DNA of 64,000 bases from Gymnopus androsaceus JB14 (taxonomy: Eukaryota; Basidiomycota; Agaricomycetes; Agaricales; Omphalotaceae). Below are positions 23,644-36,321 of this stretch, piece after piece (the first letter of the stretch is position 1; the number at the start of each line of letters is the position of its first letter). Both the position numbers and the translations under genes were made by a program. The notes beneath the pieces are model-generated. The model saw nothing but the letters and a program-made list of their open reading frames with translations, did no database searches and was not told the origin of the DNA. The stretch covers positions 868,001 through 932,000 of the forward strand of contig ML769383.1 of assembly GCA_009733575.1 (NCBI GenBank), given 5' to 3'.

Positions 23644-25002
23644 ATGACTCGCTTGGATCTAGCCTCCCGGCCTCGCGTCGAAGAGCTTGGGTCGGAGGAA
23701 ATCTTCTCTATCCAAGCCCAAATCTCTGAAACGGAGACCCAGATAGAGACCCTTGACCGTCAGATGAACGAGCTGAAACGCGTATACAATCGCGAGGCTC
23801 AAGTCTCTCAGCTTCAGAAACAGGCAAAACTCCACGAAATTGAGTCCCTCCGCAATATTCTTTCGCCAATTGGTCGGCTTGCAGTCGAGATACTTGCCGG
23901 GATTTTTGAGGATGTTTGTCTTTCGGAGGATGGTTTCGATAATAAAGCGGAGAACGATGTGATGCGTTCTGTATTCATGATTTCTGGAGTGTGTACGCGT
24001 TGGAGAAATATTCTCCGTGATACACCCGAAGCCTGGTCAAAGCTACACCTTTCTTGCTACAGACACGGCAGGCTCATCCATGGGAAGTCCGCGGAGTGGG
24101 TTACAGAGTGGCTAGGTCGAACAAAAGGCTACTACCCGTTGGACATAGAGCTTGAATTTTCCCTTTCCAGTCGCAACCAACGAATCGATACGCTAGTTGA
24201 GTGCATCGTGGATTTCCGCTACCAGATTCGCTCGCTTCAACTCAGAGGCTCGGATTCCGGGTCATACGTTCCTTTTTTCCAACTCCCAAGCTCGTCTTTT
24301 CCTGTATTGGAGAAGTTGACATTATTATTTGGGGATACCGTGTCATCTCCATTGATGGATTTCAAAAGCCAGGCATTTCTCGGAGCTTCCCACCTACGGG
24401 ATCTGGAAATTGTCGAATACTGGCCGAATGTGTCCGTGCTAGGACTGGTGGAAATACCTATGGAGCAGTTGACGTCGCTCAACATTGCACTGTGCACGAC
24501 TCCAAGATACGGCCTACATGTCTTTGTGGATATGCTACGCCGGTGCAAGAACCTTACCAGATTGTCATATGACATTCCATTCCCCTTGAATCCCAACTTC
24601 GCAAATCTTTCCATAGTAATGCCTGTATTGAAATCACTGATTATCCCTTGCCGCAATGCCCGTTTTGTGAGCCTTTTGGCGTGCTTAACAATGCCTTTCC
24701 TTGAGGACTTAACCCTTCGGTTGCAAGATGTGGATTATCATGATCTTTACATGGACATCGTCGATTTACAGAACCGTTCGACGACTGCGCTGTCCTCTTT
24801 GACCCTAAGCCACATTTGGGGGGGTGAAACATTCACCATAAAGATGATTGCGATTCTGTCCATTCTCCCCGAGCTTACTTCGTTCACGATCGATGGATGT
24901 TACGCCGACTTGAATCCTTTGGTTCGAGCTATAACGTATAGCCAAAGGTCAGAGGCATGTCCTTCTACCAAAGCTGACGCGGTTTGGATTTTTGCCAGCT
25001 GA
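23644..25002 (+). CDS. F-box/LRR-type protein, C-terminus frameshifted
   Basis: A single exon. After an N-terminal coiled coil (ETETQIETLDRQMNELKRVY), the F-box LSPIGRLAVEILAGIFEDVC lies at residues 77-96, followed by SGVCTRWRNILRDTPEAWSKL and leucine-rich-like strands to about residue 430, the standard Agaricomycete layout. Such proteins dock to Skp1 in SCF ubiquitin ligases; the target is unknown. After TYSQR (about 24955) the frame runs to a stop at 25002 with non-conserved residues. The neighbouring frame instead reads LLPKLTRFGFLPAESQRY, MILSRWWLNKDDGEH and VLPREFV with a stop near 25128, which is what the family end looks like. A small indel near 24955 therefore cuts off the native tail. 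Confidence 0.8.
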   Translation: MTRLDLASRPRVEELGSEEIFSIQAQISETETQIETLDRQMNELKRVYNREAQVSQLQKQAKLHEIESLRNILSPIGRLAVEILAGIFEDVCLSEDGFDNKAENDVMRSVFMISGVCTRWRNILRDTPEAWSKLHLSCYRHGRLIHGKSAEWVTEWLGRTKGYYPLDIELEFSLSSRNQRIDTLVECIVDFRYQIRSLQLRGSDSGSYVPFFQLPSSSFPVLEKLTLLFGDTVSSPLMDFKSQAFLGASHLRDLEIVEYWPNVSVLGLVEIPMEQLTSLNIALCTTPRYGLHVFVDMLRRCKNLTRLSYDIPFPLNPNFANLSIVMPVLKSLIIPCRNARFVSLLACLTMPFLEDLTLRLQDVDYHDLYMDIVDLQNRSTTALSSLTLSHIWGGETFTIKMIAILSILPELTSFTIDGCYADLNPLVRAITYSQRSEACPSTKADAVWIFAS

Positions 25003-25128
25003 GAGTCAAAGGTATCCTATGGAAATGACGAAGATGATTCTTTCGCGGTGGTGGCTGAACAAGGATGACGGTGAGCATTGGGGATTGACGCGGCTGAAGA
25101 AGGTGGTTTTGCCTAGGGAGTTTGTTTG

Positions 25129-25690
25129 AGGATGTTAGTGTGCGTATATCTCATCTACCAGGATTGGATGTAGAATATATATAAATGGGATCCGTCGGAC
25201 CGATGAGGGTTGGATTTCTGGAAAGATCTTGGGACTGTCGAGTTAACTAATGGCACCAAGTATAAGAGCGATGAACTTGTTTTCTGTTTCAGATATCGTC
25301 GAGATAATCGAACAGAGTTCTTTTGTTGTAAACGTGCACTGGTAGAGACGTTAATTAGATATGAACGAGTAGTACTCAGTCTTCTTTGCTTGTTATACAA
25401 CGTATGCATATTTCGACTCAGTTTCGACTGCAGCGTCGCTGAAAAGATTTTTCTGGTAGCATGATATGAGTATTGTAGGCTATAATCCACCGAACATCCC
25501 TCCGTAAAGTCCACCGATAATCCAGGTAGTTCAGATATAGGCTGAACATTATTTTTCGAGAACCAAAGACCACGCAGCACGACCTATCTGTAACCGATGT
25601 ACATGTCGTTCATCAACGTCATGATCCGAATCTGACCACCAACGCGAAAGGACCATCGTTGTCAATTTCAAAAGATAAGGTTGTACTGCA
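25129..25690. other. No gene recognised
   Basis: Spacer between two converging F-box loci. It has open frames on the minus strand without family motifs. Confidence 0.4.
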
Positions 25691-25692
25691 CA

Positions 25693-26560
25693 CTAGCAGA
25701 ATTCTGATTCAAAATAAGATTTGTGAGGTCGAAGAAGGACATCTTGGCTTACGTCGCGGTCATCATGGATCCTGAATGACTCAATGGTGGGCAAGAGCTC
25801 CAGCATGCTGGTCAGGCTCTTGGTATTACTCATCCAATGACCGTGTAATGCCAGAGAGGATAGCACGCATCGGCGCAGGAAATTTTCCAAAACCACCCAA
25901 AGAAGGCGGAATTTTCGCCCTCATAGCGAAGAGAGAGTTTTTCAAGACGAGGCATTGTAAGGGAACACGAGAGGCTCGCGTGCTGACGATCTGGCATCTC
26001 CCGGTATGCGATATGGAGAGCCTTTAGCGCAGGTAGAGCTATAGAGAAGTTGGAATCAGATCCAATGAAGGTGTCTTCATTCCCCGGCAGTGCGATGTCG
26101 AGTCTGACGAGATTTCTGCACCGGGGCAGTACATCCACGTAGACAGCCGGGTCAATATCTGAGCGGTCCTCGACATCAATTTTCAACCAGGTCAACTGTT
26201 CCAAAGGTAGCGCCAATGACTGTAAAATTGAGAGTGGGTAGGCAGACTCCACGAGGTGCACCACAGAATGCCTGTATTTGAGCAGGAAGGGAATCTAGGC
26301 CTTCCGGGTCAGTGTCCACAATTTTCAAGACGTAGTTCTTCCAATAGAGGCAAAGGAAAAGTTTTCTGGAGAGAAAATTGGATCAAACGCCTGTGGACCC
26401 CCATGCAAGGCAAGTGAACGAATTTTATTGCGACATTTTAAGATGTAGCCCATTAACCGTTCTATTCTGGACTGAGCTCCTCGCCAAAGTCAAGGTAAAA
26501 GTCCATGGGAAGACTCCGACTTCGAGATATCCACTTTTTGGCCGATCTAACTGCTGAGGA
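25693..26560 (-). pseudogene. Decayed F-box/LRR gene
   Basis: LRR-type pieces appear in order on the minus strand but in alternating frames: KKWISRSRSLPMDFYLDFGE, RLMGYILKCRNKIRSLALHG with GPQAFDPIFSPENFSF, PLLEELRLENCGH, SAYPLSILQSLALPLEQLTW, VLPRCRNLVRLDIALPG, SLTMPRLEKLSLRYEG and ENFLRRCVLSSLALHG. The F-box itself was not found. It is a paralogue of the gene at 23644 pointing the other way. At least three frame changes show it is dead. Confidence 0.75.
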
Positions 26561-26734
26561 AGGCAGCCTTTGAATTTAATGTAACAGGGATCTGCTTCGT
26601 CACTGGCGTTCCCATGTTGCTTCCAGCATCGCCGTCGGTTGAATATACTCTCATCAAGTAACTCTTGCATCGAGGGAAGACTAGATCGTGCACAAGGGTC
26701 ATAACATACATTTTATCCGATTTATCCATTATAA

Positions 26735-28848
26735 TTAGCGACCAGTAATATCTCTCCATAGAGGCGTAAGTGCCTGCGCAACAGTTGTAGCCGCTTGAAA
26801 CAACTTCAGCAAAACGTTGAAGATAGGTGGATGTACAACGCTTACCAACTTCCAAGCAACCCTTCTCAGCCTCGTCAGCCACAGTCTTCAACAGTCCTCG
26901 CGACCTCCATCTATCCGGATGAAACCTCCGATGACTCTTTTCAACGAATACTTTAAAATCTTGGGTTCGCATATGAGGCCTCACCGCGTCAAAGAACTTT
27001 TCGACAGCGTTCCAGTCAATGTCCTCGACCGACAGCCTAGCAGGAGAGGCAAGAACGGGCCAAGGCACGATGTCAAAGGACACCGGTTCAATATTATTGA
27101 ACTTTGTGGTGTCGAAAGCCTCACTCAAAGCCTTGTATCTTTCCAAAGCGCGTTGAGTTGTCCAAGGGCCATACGCCCATCGCTGCTGGCGTTGTTGGCG
27201 TTCCCGCTGTCGTTTCGCTGCCTCCTCTCGTTGACGTTGTTCCTCCTCCTGCTTTTCTCTGGCTTCCTGTGCCTTCCGACGAGCTTCAGCCTGACGTTTC
27301 TCATCAGCTTGTCTAGACTCTGCCCACTTGCGCTCCTCCGCCTTCAAGCGCTCTGCTTCTTCTTCTGCTTTTTGACGGAGAGCGCGCTTCCTGGCCTCCG
27401 CCTCCCAGAGAGGACGATCAGCTTCGAGCTCTGCGAGTTTTCGCCGAGATTCAGCTATGGCAGCTGACCTCATAGCGTCTTCGTCAAAGGATGTATCCGT
27501 GGAAGGTCCGCCGGTAAAGCTTTCCTCTTCGCTATCATCGTCATCGTCGCCATAATCAGCGTTTCCATTCCCGTTGTGCTGACTAGGAGCATCTGATAAA
27601 CCGGTCAGCATCATTGATAGAGTATAGATTATAGCAAAACACAAACCGTTCGACGGTGGCTTGAGATCAGGCACTTCAGCGTATACTTCCTGCATAAACC
27701 GCTCGTGCCATTGTTGTTTATGACCATCGACTTTGGCCTGTTGTCGTTCCTGTCGTCGACGTTCGCGTTGTGCGCGTTTGATGTCTAGTTCGCGTCTGGC
27801 TGCACCGGGAGATGCCTTCCGCGTTCGCTTTCCTTGATGAGTTTGTTCATATGTGAATGTGGTGCGGAGAAATTCGTTCTCTACATGAGGAGCATATTCC
27901 GTGTCTGGGGAGCGCAGTGGATCGGCGTGTAATGTAGCTGTACCAGTCTGAGCCGTCTTTGCAACTGCAGGAACGAAAGGAAACTCACCCTTCCGTTTTC
28001 CAACATTCTCCGACGGGACACTTTCCGAACGATAACGTTCCGGAGACGGTTCAGCACTAAAATCAAAGTACATCCCATCTTCCGCGTTGGAATTTGAAAG
28101 CTTCTCCGCACGACGCGATAAATTCTCTCTTCTCTGCTTGCCTGCCGCGTAAGATATCCTCCCGCTTTTTCCGTAATCTGACACTCGTTGATCTCGCTCG
28201 AGGAGGTGGCATGGACTGGTCAATAACCATGTCTTCTACTTCTTCGACCTCATCGTCGTCAGAGTCTACATTGCCAGTGTTGATCTTTTTTCGTGGATTG
28301 AGTGGCGGAATACCAGCTCTACCTCTCTTGCCTTGTTTGGGCGGACTCTCTGGAGGTTTTGGGGTTACGCGGGTGATTGTTGTTAGAGCAGGAGGGGCGC
28401 AAACGCGACATTCGTAGAAAGGATCTAGTTTGTAGATATCCCATTGGTCTTGGGAGCACTCGTAGAGTGTTCTAAAGAGAATTAGAGTATGAAATGCTAA
28501 AATTAGAGGGATTTACACACCCGCAAATGTCGATAACTCTGGGCCAATCTCCTTCATCGTTTACGCCATCGTCTCTATGTGCTTTTGGCACAAATCTCCA
28601 GAAACTCTCTCCGTTTGGAGAAGCTTCTATAACAACGCGTCTTGGATTGTGTAAATCGTCGTTTAAGGAAAGTTTTCGCGCATCTGGGGCTGGATCAGCG
28701 AAGATGCAGTTCGCGGGTTGAAGGAAGCAAATGATAGTTTCGAGTTGGAGAATGTCAATAGTCTATCGCGTTGCGAAGGGTCCAAAACACCAGGTATCGA
28801 ACCACTCAGTTTCCTGGGTGAAGAAGGACCTGCAGAAGGGAAAGCCAT
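26735..28848 (-). CDS. Lineage-specific coiled-coil protein with J-domain-like end, probable frame breaks
   Basis: Starts MAFPSAGPSSPRKLSGSIPG. An exon with ILQLETIICFLQPANCIF then APDARKLSLNDDLHNPRR follows, then (after an intron ending near 28455) TLYECSQDQWDIYKLDPFYE with CRVCAPPAL. Next come an acidic/basic linker, a long Arg/Glu coiled coil near 27150-27480, the HPD-containing FHPDRWRSRG and, after an intron at 26794-26845, the last exon AATTVAQALTPLWRDITGR. I know this as an abundant basidiomycete family without a defined function. Coding sense changes frame at about 28770 (QRDR to TIDILQ) and about 28125 (KRE to NLSRR), with no room for introns, so it is either a young pseudogene or has two indel errors. 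Confidence 0.65.
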
Positions 28849-29210
28849 TCTAAATGCCGTGGTTCATGAGAGATTGAGGTTGAGAAATTATTCGAACGCC
28901 CACGTGCATTGTTATACAGTAGGGGCTGCCAATTGGGGAACAATGGAAGAAGTCATAGGGCTCAGGGACGTACGCAACAAAGTACAAGGTAAGTAGCTAT
29001 GTAGGTGACCTTAACTTGTACAAAAGTATAAGATAGTATTACAGTAATACAGTAAATGAGTAACTCAAGTAGTACTTTAGAATATAACAAGTACGGCGCC
29101 GAAAAGCTGCCGAGGCTTGCTCCAATCGACTTGGTTCGACGCTTTGTGACTCGAAGATCTTTCTGTACTTAAATATCGCCGTCGATCCAAGCTTTCCTCA
29201 TATCAGAATC

Positions 29211-31901
29211 ATGGCCACTAGCTTACAGAGCTTCCAAAACGACATTGAACAAATTCACAATCGGGAAATCTTAAAACAGAGGGCTCATGGCGCCGAGTTA
29301 CAGAAAGAGCAGAAACATTCCAAAGGCAAGCTCAAAGAAGACACCCCAGCAGAGAATCACAGCACCTCTAAAGGAAAGGCCAAAGAGGAGGCAGTTGTAG
29401 AGCTTACCAGTGCTGGAACAGAAGAGCATCGCGATACAGCGGAATCGGAGGAGAAGACCTTGGTACGTCCAGGCGCGCGCATATCATACTTGTCTGATCT
29501 GTCCCAATAGGAACTTTTGCTAACAAAAGTTCCAACCAACCATGATTCTGCTCGTGATATGCTTGCAGCACTAATAACGCAGAACCACGGAGAATACGTC
29601 TTCCGTCTCGGTGCTCAGCCTTCAAAAGCAAAGCTCTTCGCCGGGGATCTGAAAGACGATGCGGTAGACGACTGGACGGGTATAGAGCGAACAGAAGATC
29701 AGTTAGACTTCTTACTTGAGGAGATCACTAGTACAGTAGAGGAAGTCGGTGGAAAGGTAAACTTTCGAATGAAATTTCATATCTACTATCTCATCCGCTT
29801 TAACAGACTTCACTATTGTCTGAAGTTCATGGAAAGCACCCAAGGAAATCGCTTTTACTGCGGTTACCTCCTCCAAATGTGTCTCTTACACCTGAAGTCC
29901 GTTGTGCAGTAGTTGGGAACGTCGATAGCGGAAAATCAACCACTCTTGGTGTTTTGACGCGTGGTGCCCTTGACGATGGACGAGGGAGAGCCCGAGTTAG
30001 CCTATTCCGTCATAAACACGAAATCGAGACCGGCCGAACTTCTAGTGTCGGAATGGAAGTATGTCGTTCACTGTGCTTTATCTGTCTGTTTGGGAAACCG
30101 AACCATCCATCTAGATCCTTGGTTTCGCTCCTTCGGGAGCTCCAATACTTCCAGGAAACTGTGAATTCCAACGATCCTGATGTCGTTCGACGTGAAAAAT
30201 TGGGATGGGAAGAAATTTCAATCCAGGCTGCAAAGATTGTTTCTTTCATTGGTGATTCCTTTCCTTCCTTCGCATCCTAGAATGTTTATGTATATCGTAC
30301 AGATCTGGCTGGACACGAGCGATATCTCAAGACAACGCTCTACGGTCTAACTTCTGGTGCTCCCTCATGTGTCATACTTATAGTCGGAGCAAACGCTGGG
30401 CTCATCGGAATGTCAAAGGAGCATCTTTCCATCGCTCTCGCTCTCAGTGTCCCAATCGTAGTGTGCATTACCAAGGTCTCCGCCGTAGCCAATTACAACG
30501 CGTCTCCGTTAATGATCTCTTCAGATTGATATGACTCCAGCAAACGTCCAAGCAGAAACCGTGAAACAAGTTGTCAAGATCCTGCGTAGCCCAGGGTGCC
30601 GGTTAGTCCTTCATTCGTTCGTTGTTGCTCCTTGCTAAAGCCTTTTCCCGCAGAAAAGTCCCCGTGTTCGTGAAATCGAGCGAAGTAGCCGTAGAGCTTG
30701 CCACTGGCTTCGGAAAGGAAAAGTACGCGGTTCTAGTGTGCCACTGTAGTCGAAAGTTTACATCTTGTGGTCTAGGATATGTCCCATCTTCCAAGTTTCA
30801 AATGTCACCGGTGAAGGCCTTCCATACGTACGTCTTGCAAGGTTTCCATGTTGACAGCATTATTTAATCACGCAACTCGCAGCTGCGTACATTCCTCAAC
30901 CTTCTTCCATCGAGCGAAGGCGATACCGACAAGTTTGCTGTCGATCAGCCTCTAGAGGTATGCATCTCACTCGTGTCTTGATCCTGCATTCACCCTCTCA
31001 CTCTTTCCTAGTTTTCCGTAACTGAAGTATGGTCCGTTCCATACGTTGGAACCGTAGTGAATGGCATCGTCAACGGAGGTAGCATCAAGACGGGCGACGC
31101 AGTGATGCTCGGTCCTGATTCAAACGGAAACTTCCAGAGCACAGTAGTCAAGAGCATGCAACGGAAACGGTTCGTCTACGTTTACTCATCTACTATCATG
31201 GGTCTGAACAACTACCTCCAGAGCGGCAGTCACGTCAGCGGAAGCCGGCCAGTGTGTCTCCTGTGCATTAAAACGAGTACGGCGGAATACAGTGCGGAAA
31301 GGAATGGTCATGGTGCAAAAATCGGAGACGTTGCCAAAAGGTATGTATGTTGGGCGCATGAGTTCTCCAGGCGACGATTAACCCATTCTCGTCTTGTAGC
31401 TACGAAACAGTTCCAAGGTCAAGTCCTCATTCTTTAGTAAGTGTTTTATCTTCAAATGAGATATCTGTTTCTGACATGCGTTCTTAACAGCCACAATACT
31501 ACACTGCAGAAGAACTATCAGGCTCGTGCTAACCCTTTCTGTTATCTTCCACTACCGCCTCTAACCATGTCGTATATTTAGGCAATGCTGCACTGCGGGG
31601 TAAGCGGAGGTTATTTTAGTGTGCGCTTATTACGCTAAATCACTTAATTTCCTTTAGGCTGTACGCCAAACTGTCCGAATTATCGATATGGACCATCCTC
31701 AAGGAGTCTTGCGAACCGGAGATCGAGCAACGGTTTCCTTTGAGTTTATCTCTCATCCTGAATTTGTCAAGGTGGGAATGAAACTGTTATTCCGAGAAGG
31801 AAAAACAAAGGTAAGTCTGAATTCTCATCGTTAACTAACCGATTGGCTTATCCTTGTCCTTTCTACTATAGGGTCTCGGTGTTATAACAAAGTTATTATG
31901 A
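29211..31901 (+). CDS. GTP-binding translation-factor-like protein, GTPBP1/2 family
   Basis: A multi-exon gene with a Lys/Glu-rich N-terminus ([14 protein letters not shown]). G1 is [11 protein letters not shown]3 is [12 protein letters not shown] and G4 is CITK joined across an intron to IDMT. Domain II contains [19 protein letters not shown]. The following exons read [18 protein letters not shown] and [15 protein letters not shown], then [51 protein letters not shown] and GLGVITKLL at the stop. Order and spacing match GTPBP1/GTPBP2, eEF1A-related GTPases linked in animals to ribosome stalling and mRNA surveillance; that role is inferred here. All exons checked are open, with short GT-AG introns. 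It is divergent from the coiled-coil gene, sharing a 360-bp spacer. Confidence 0.88.
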
Positions 31902-33358
31902 TTTAATTTATCTATACGGTGCAATGTTGAGTGCCATTGGGTGCATGTATAGTGGAGGCAGGAGGTATGTACGTAGTTCTTTGTGGACGCTGTAGACTAG
32001 AAAGGATGTAGGGCGCACCTCAAAGCCCCGATGTTGTTGTTGTATTGATTTTTTGTAACTACAGGCTGTAGAATGCGACATTGGTTGATCATTGGCTTTC
32101 AGTTCTAACCCCATTCGGATTTCCTAATCTGGATGTTTTATCAATGCTTTGACCAGTACCGAATCCGGTTTCTTTCCTTCCGTTTCCTTCCTTTGCTGCT
32201 CTTCAAGTCGTCGACCCTCAAGGATATCGTATATGATTTTTTGGAGAGAGAGGACTAGTGGCACGCTCGCTGGAGATGTATGTAGAAGAGCTTGAACGAA
32301 ATGTGGCGGCCCCTAGGTGCTCCGAGTACGGCTAATACTGTCGTAAACAGTTCGAAGCTTCTTTGCATCTCCAAGCGACAATCCCCTGTCTCTATCTTTC
32401 TGACTTGGCGAATCAGTAAACCATGGCCATGGAGAGAGAGAGAGAGAGTTCGGCATCTAAAAAATCGTTCTGGGCATCGCCGGGAAATTTCGATGTTCAC
32501 CGAGTGCATGGCTCGGGGGCTGCCAACTAGACTGCGACCGCCATACTAATTCGCCGATAAGGACGCTTATATATAGCGCCTGTCCGTTCAAAAGCTAGTA
32601 CTGTATGTGTACAACTTCAACTTGAAAGTTCGACATGTAGACTGAAAGACTGTCAATTAATCACTGGTTATATGCCCCTGTGGCTGCCCTGTGGTATGTA
32701 TGAAAATTTAAATAAGTAAGGCCGTACAAAGATAAGTTATCCGGGACGCTGAAACGTTCTTCAAGTTGCGCGATGAGTACTAATGGGCGGCACGCGCATT
32801 GTGAAACTACGATACCACGATATTGACAGGTTAATTGATATTACTCATACTCTCCGATCTTTTCAGCGAATGGCTCATCGCGCTTAGGGTGTTCGAGGTG
32901 ATATTGAGACTTTCTTGCTCGCACCTTGCTCGCACTCCCAACGTCGGGCAACATTGCTGCGCAGCGTGAGGGCGGGTGACCATCCTGATCAAATCCTGAT
33001 GCAGCATCAGGATCGATCAATATCAATCAATTTCTGTTCCGTCCCGCCGGTGAACGATTTCTCTCCGCAACACAATGTTCTGCGCGAAAGCATTCTCAAA
33101 AAAGGAAAAAATATCGTGTCGTTTTGAGTCGGTTGCTCTTGGCGGGACAGAAAGTCCACCCTGGAAAATCGTGCTGATGGAGCAATTGAATAGATGAATG
33201 GTTGCTTGATTCTGCTGCAAGGTTCGCAGGATCTGGTCATACCTTCTTTTTACACAGGCCCAAATATTGGACTTCTATCTGACGTACATTGATTCCCACC
33301 AGTTGTAATAACCTTCCATTCTTTTCGTCTTCTTCTTTCCCTTCACCTTTCCTCTCTA
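31902..33358. other. Long intergenic stretch
   Basis: No gene was recognised. It holds a (GA)n microsatellite at 32431-32448, pyrimidine-rich tracts near 32165-32200 and, just upstream of 33359, a CT-rich leader typical of basidiomycete promoters. Confidence 0.5.
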
Positions 33359-36321
33359 ATGTCAGAGCAGCCTGTGCTCCTTCGGTCCCAATCTGCCTGG
33401 TCTTTTGCTGTATGTCGATTTCTTGAAAAAAAAAATTGGCTCATATCCTCATCGACTTGCAGTCCAATTCAGACTCTCCGTATCCCGACACCGTCAATAG
33501 GCGAAGTCGTGGCGACTTGCCTTCAATATACGAAAAGGTTTCTTAGATTCTTCCCGTTGGCGACTTTTTTTGTCTTAATTCAGTCTTTAGCTATCACTCG
33601 CGGTAGACCCTCACCAATGGGGATCCAACATTGCAGCAGATGTGGTCGAGGCAGACGATGATTTGCATACTCCCGAGAAGAAGACACGAGATATAGAGTA
33701 TTCAAGTCTTGTCAATGCTTGGTCTAGACGGGGAGTCACAAATCTTGGGTTTCTGCTAGTATTGTGTGGGGGTATCCTGGCGCTGTTGTTCGTCTCCCGC
33801 TTCTGCTTTCTATGCATGATCCTCATCATCTCACATAGCATTGGTTATCCTGTGGCATCCTTCGTCTTCGCTCCTCGGGCTTCTTCGATAGGAGGGCTCA
33901 ACCTCGGCCTAAATGCGAGTGGTCAGGTCCGTTTCATGTCGCGCGCCAAAACGTTGCGAACAGCTTATCACATTGACACAACCTAGGTACCCACGATGCC
34001 AGGCAATTGGGGTTTAATAGACGTTGAAACTCCCCAGGAAGCCCATACTATGCCCTCATGGAACGACCCGTCTGTGACGATGCAGCTTGTATTTTCCGAC
34101 GAATTCAACACAAATGGACGGACGTTTTATCCTGGAGATGATCCCTACTGGGAAGCAGTGGATCTTCATTATTGGGTTTGCGATCATTGTTCCTAAAGAT
34201 CCCAGCCATCTAACGCGCTGTTTAGGAAACCAACAACTTGGAGTGGTATTCTCCAGAGGCGGGTTAGTGCAAGGTATTTTATGCTTCGATTGATTTAATG
34301 ATTCCTTATAGTTACTACTGCTGATGGAGCCTTGGTCATTACGCTCTCCCAAAAAGAAAATCACGACCTGAATTTTCAAGGCGGTACGTACCGTCCACGA
34401 AAATTAGGCTGTTAAGTCGGTAGACTAATCGAGTTGCTTACGCTTAGGCATGGTTAATACTTGGTGAGTGATACATTTGCGGTATTTCCGCAATGTTTCT
34501 GACGTAGTGCGCAGGAACAAGTTTTGTTTCACTGGTGGCTATGTAGAGACTTCGATAGTGATACCGGGCACGAACAACGTTCTCGGTAAGTGCCATATCT
34601 TTATCTGTCGTCTCCTCATTCACCATGTCTTCCAGGATTATGGCCAGCCATTTGGACCATGGGAAATCTAGGCAAGCTTTGCTCTGACAGTTACATGAAG
34701 CATACCTAACGTCCTCCTCCTCTTATCTCCACCGTAGGGCGTGCGGGTACGAAATGCTCCAAAGCGGCGTTCTTCGTATCACTTACACTCTTATCACTCA
34801 GGTTACGGAGCGACGTTGGAAGGAACGTGGCCATATACTTACGGTATGCTGGCCTCCATTGCGCCAGTCTTAGCATGTTACTTACGCCGTTCTACACAAG
34901 ATTCTTGCGACATCGGTACAGTGGCAAATCAGACAATCAATGGAAATCCTGAAGCAGCCACCGTCGATGGAGATGCTGGCAATGGTGGAATCCTCAGTTT
35001 TCTCCCTGGTCAGAAGCTTTCGAGGTGTACCTGCCCCGGTGAGAGCCATCCTGGACCGAAGCACGACGATGGTACTTTTGTTGGCCGTTCAGCTCCAGAA
35101 ATAGATGTACTTGAGGCACAGGTGTGTATAATGCATTCTTTTCTTGAGGTGATATTGAAACTAAATATTGTTCTAGATTGACCAGAATACATTTGTGGCA
35201 GAGGTCTCTCAAAGTGCACAGTGGGCTCCCTTCAACCGTGCCTACATATGGAACAACGATTCAGCAAACATGATCGTTCCGGACCCTAGCATCTCGCACC
35301 TCAATGGCTTCATGGGAAACGTTTTGCAACAAGCGACTTCGGTAGTGACTGCTACTAATACTTCCTGTTACGAGTACGATGGAGGATGCTTCCAAACATA
35401 TGGCTTCGAGGTGAATTCATCTTCATCTTATTCTATCCTTGCTTTCGAGCGACTGATTATTTACCCCGATCGATAGTATAAACCAGGCAAGTCGTCATCA
35501 AAGTCATTCCTACTGCTCCTAACGTTCACTCTTTCATTAATATCAGGGTTCGATGATGCAGTGAGTTCATGCACCGCTCCTTCCAATCTACACGTCCTGA
35601 TTTTCTCCCGCAGTACATCACATGGGTGTCAAGCGGGGTCATAAGTTGGGGGCTCAAAGTCGCAGGTAAAACCCTACTCAATTATGGTCTATTCATTCCT
35701 GATACCTGCTAGGTTTGGGCGCTGACTCCGCCGTTAATATCTCTGCTCGCCCTGTGCCCCAGGAACCGATGGTGAGTCAAATAATTTAGATATGGCGTGC
35801 TTGGCTTCTGACTTGGCGTCAGTATCTGCTGGCAAATTTGGGAATGTCAACGAACTTTGGGCCCGTCGATCTGGGTCAACTCACGTTTCCCTCAAAGTTG
35901 GTCATAGGTAAGAACGTCCGTTAACTAGGCCTATTCATTTCTGATACCAGTTGACCACAGACTATATTCGTGTCTACCAGCCTCAGGATGCGATAAACAT
36001 TGGCTGCGACCCACCGGATTTTCCGACAGAAGCATACATCAATCAGTACGTACTTTGTTTTATCAGGCTTCCTCAATTGCGCCTGACCATACCGCTCTTC
36101 GTCCAGGTATATCGAAGGTATGAGTCGTAACTTTAATTCCCAAGTCCACAGCAGCTCACTGATCGTGTAAAACTTTCTAGCATATACAAATCCGAATCTT
36201 ACAACGTGTGAGTGATTTTTTGTTGAAGCTTCGGACGTATCCTGAACGGTTATTTCAATTTCAAGGGAGAACCGATTTTGGCCAGCCATTCCCAAAGAAC
36301 AGTTTCTTGGGCGAGTGCTAG
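33359..36321 (+). CDS. KRE6/SKN1-type beta-1,6-glucan synthesis protein (GH16)
   Basis: A type II membrane protein. The start MSEQPVLLRSQSAWSFA is followed by introns, then SNSDSPYPDTVNRRSRGDLP, LSLAVDPHQWGSNIAADVVE, the membrane anchor GFLLVLCGGILALLFVS, and the lumenal GH16 domain. Markers are LVFSDEFNTNGRTFYPGDDP, LEWYSPE, FTGGYVETSIVIPG, GATLEGTWPYTYDSCD, the catalytic EIDVLEAQ, GFMGNVLQQ, YITWVSSG, LGADSAVNISARPVPQEPM, NFGPVDLGQLTFPSKL, DYIRVYQP and the end FWPAIPKEQFLGEC. The family is needed for cell-wall beta-1,6-glucan and acts in ER/Golgi. More than ten short introns split it; one (after YKPG, near 35487) has a GC donor. It appears intact. Confidence 0.92.

Noticed and set aside
24950..24960. 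GTCAG in the F-box gene as an intron restoring the tail
   Set aside because: Five bases cannot be an intron; an indel is the simpler explanation.
28100..28223. Start of the coiled-coil gene at 28223
   Set aside because: The codon there is TTG and family sequence continues upstream in another frame to MAFPSAGPSS at 28848.
32431..32448. (GA)n run as a possible GAGA-type regulatory element
   Set aside because: A simple microsatellite in a long spacer, far from both neighbouring genes.
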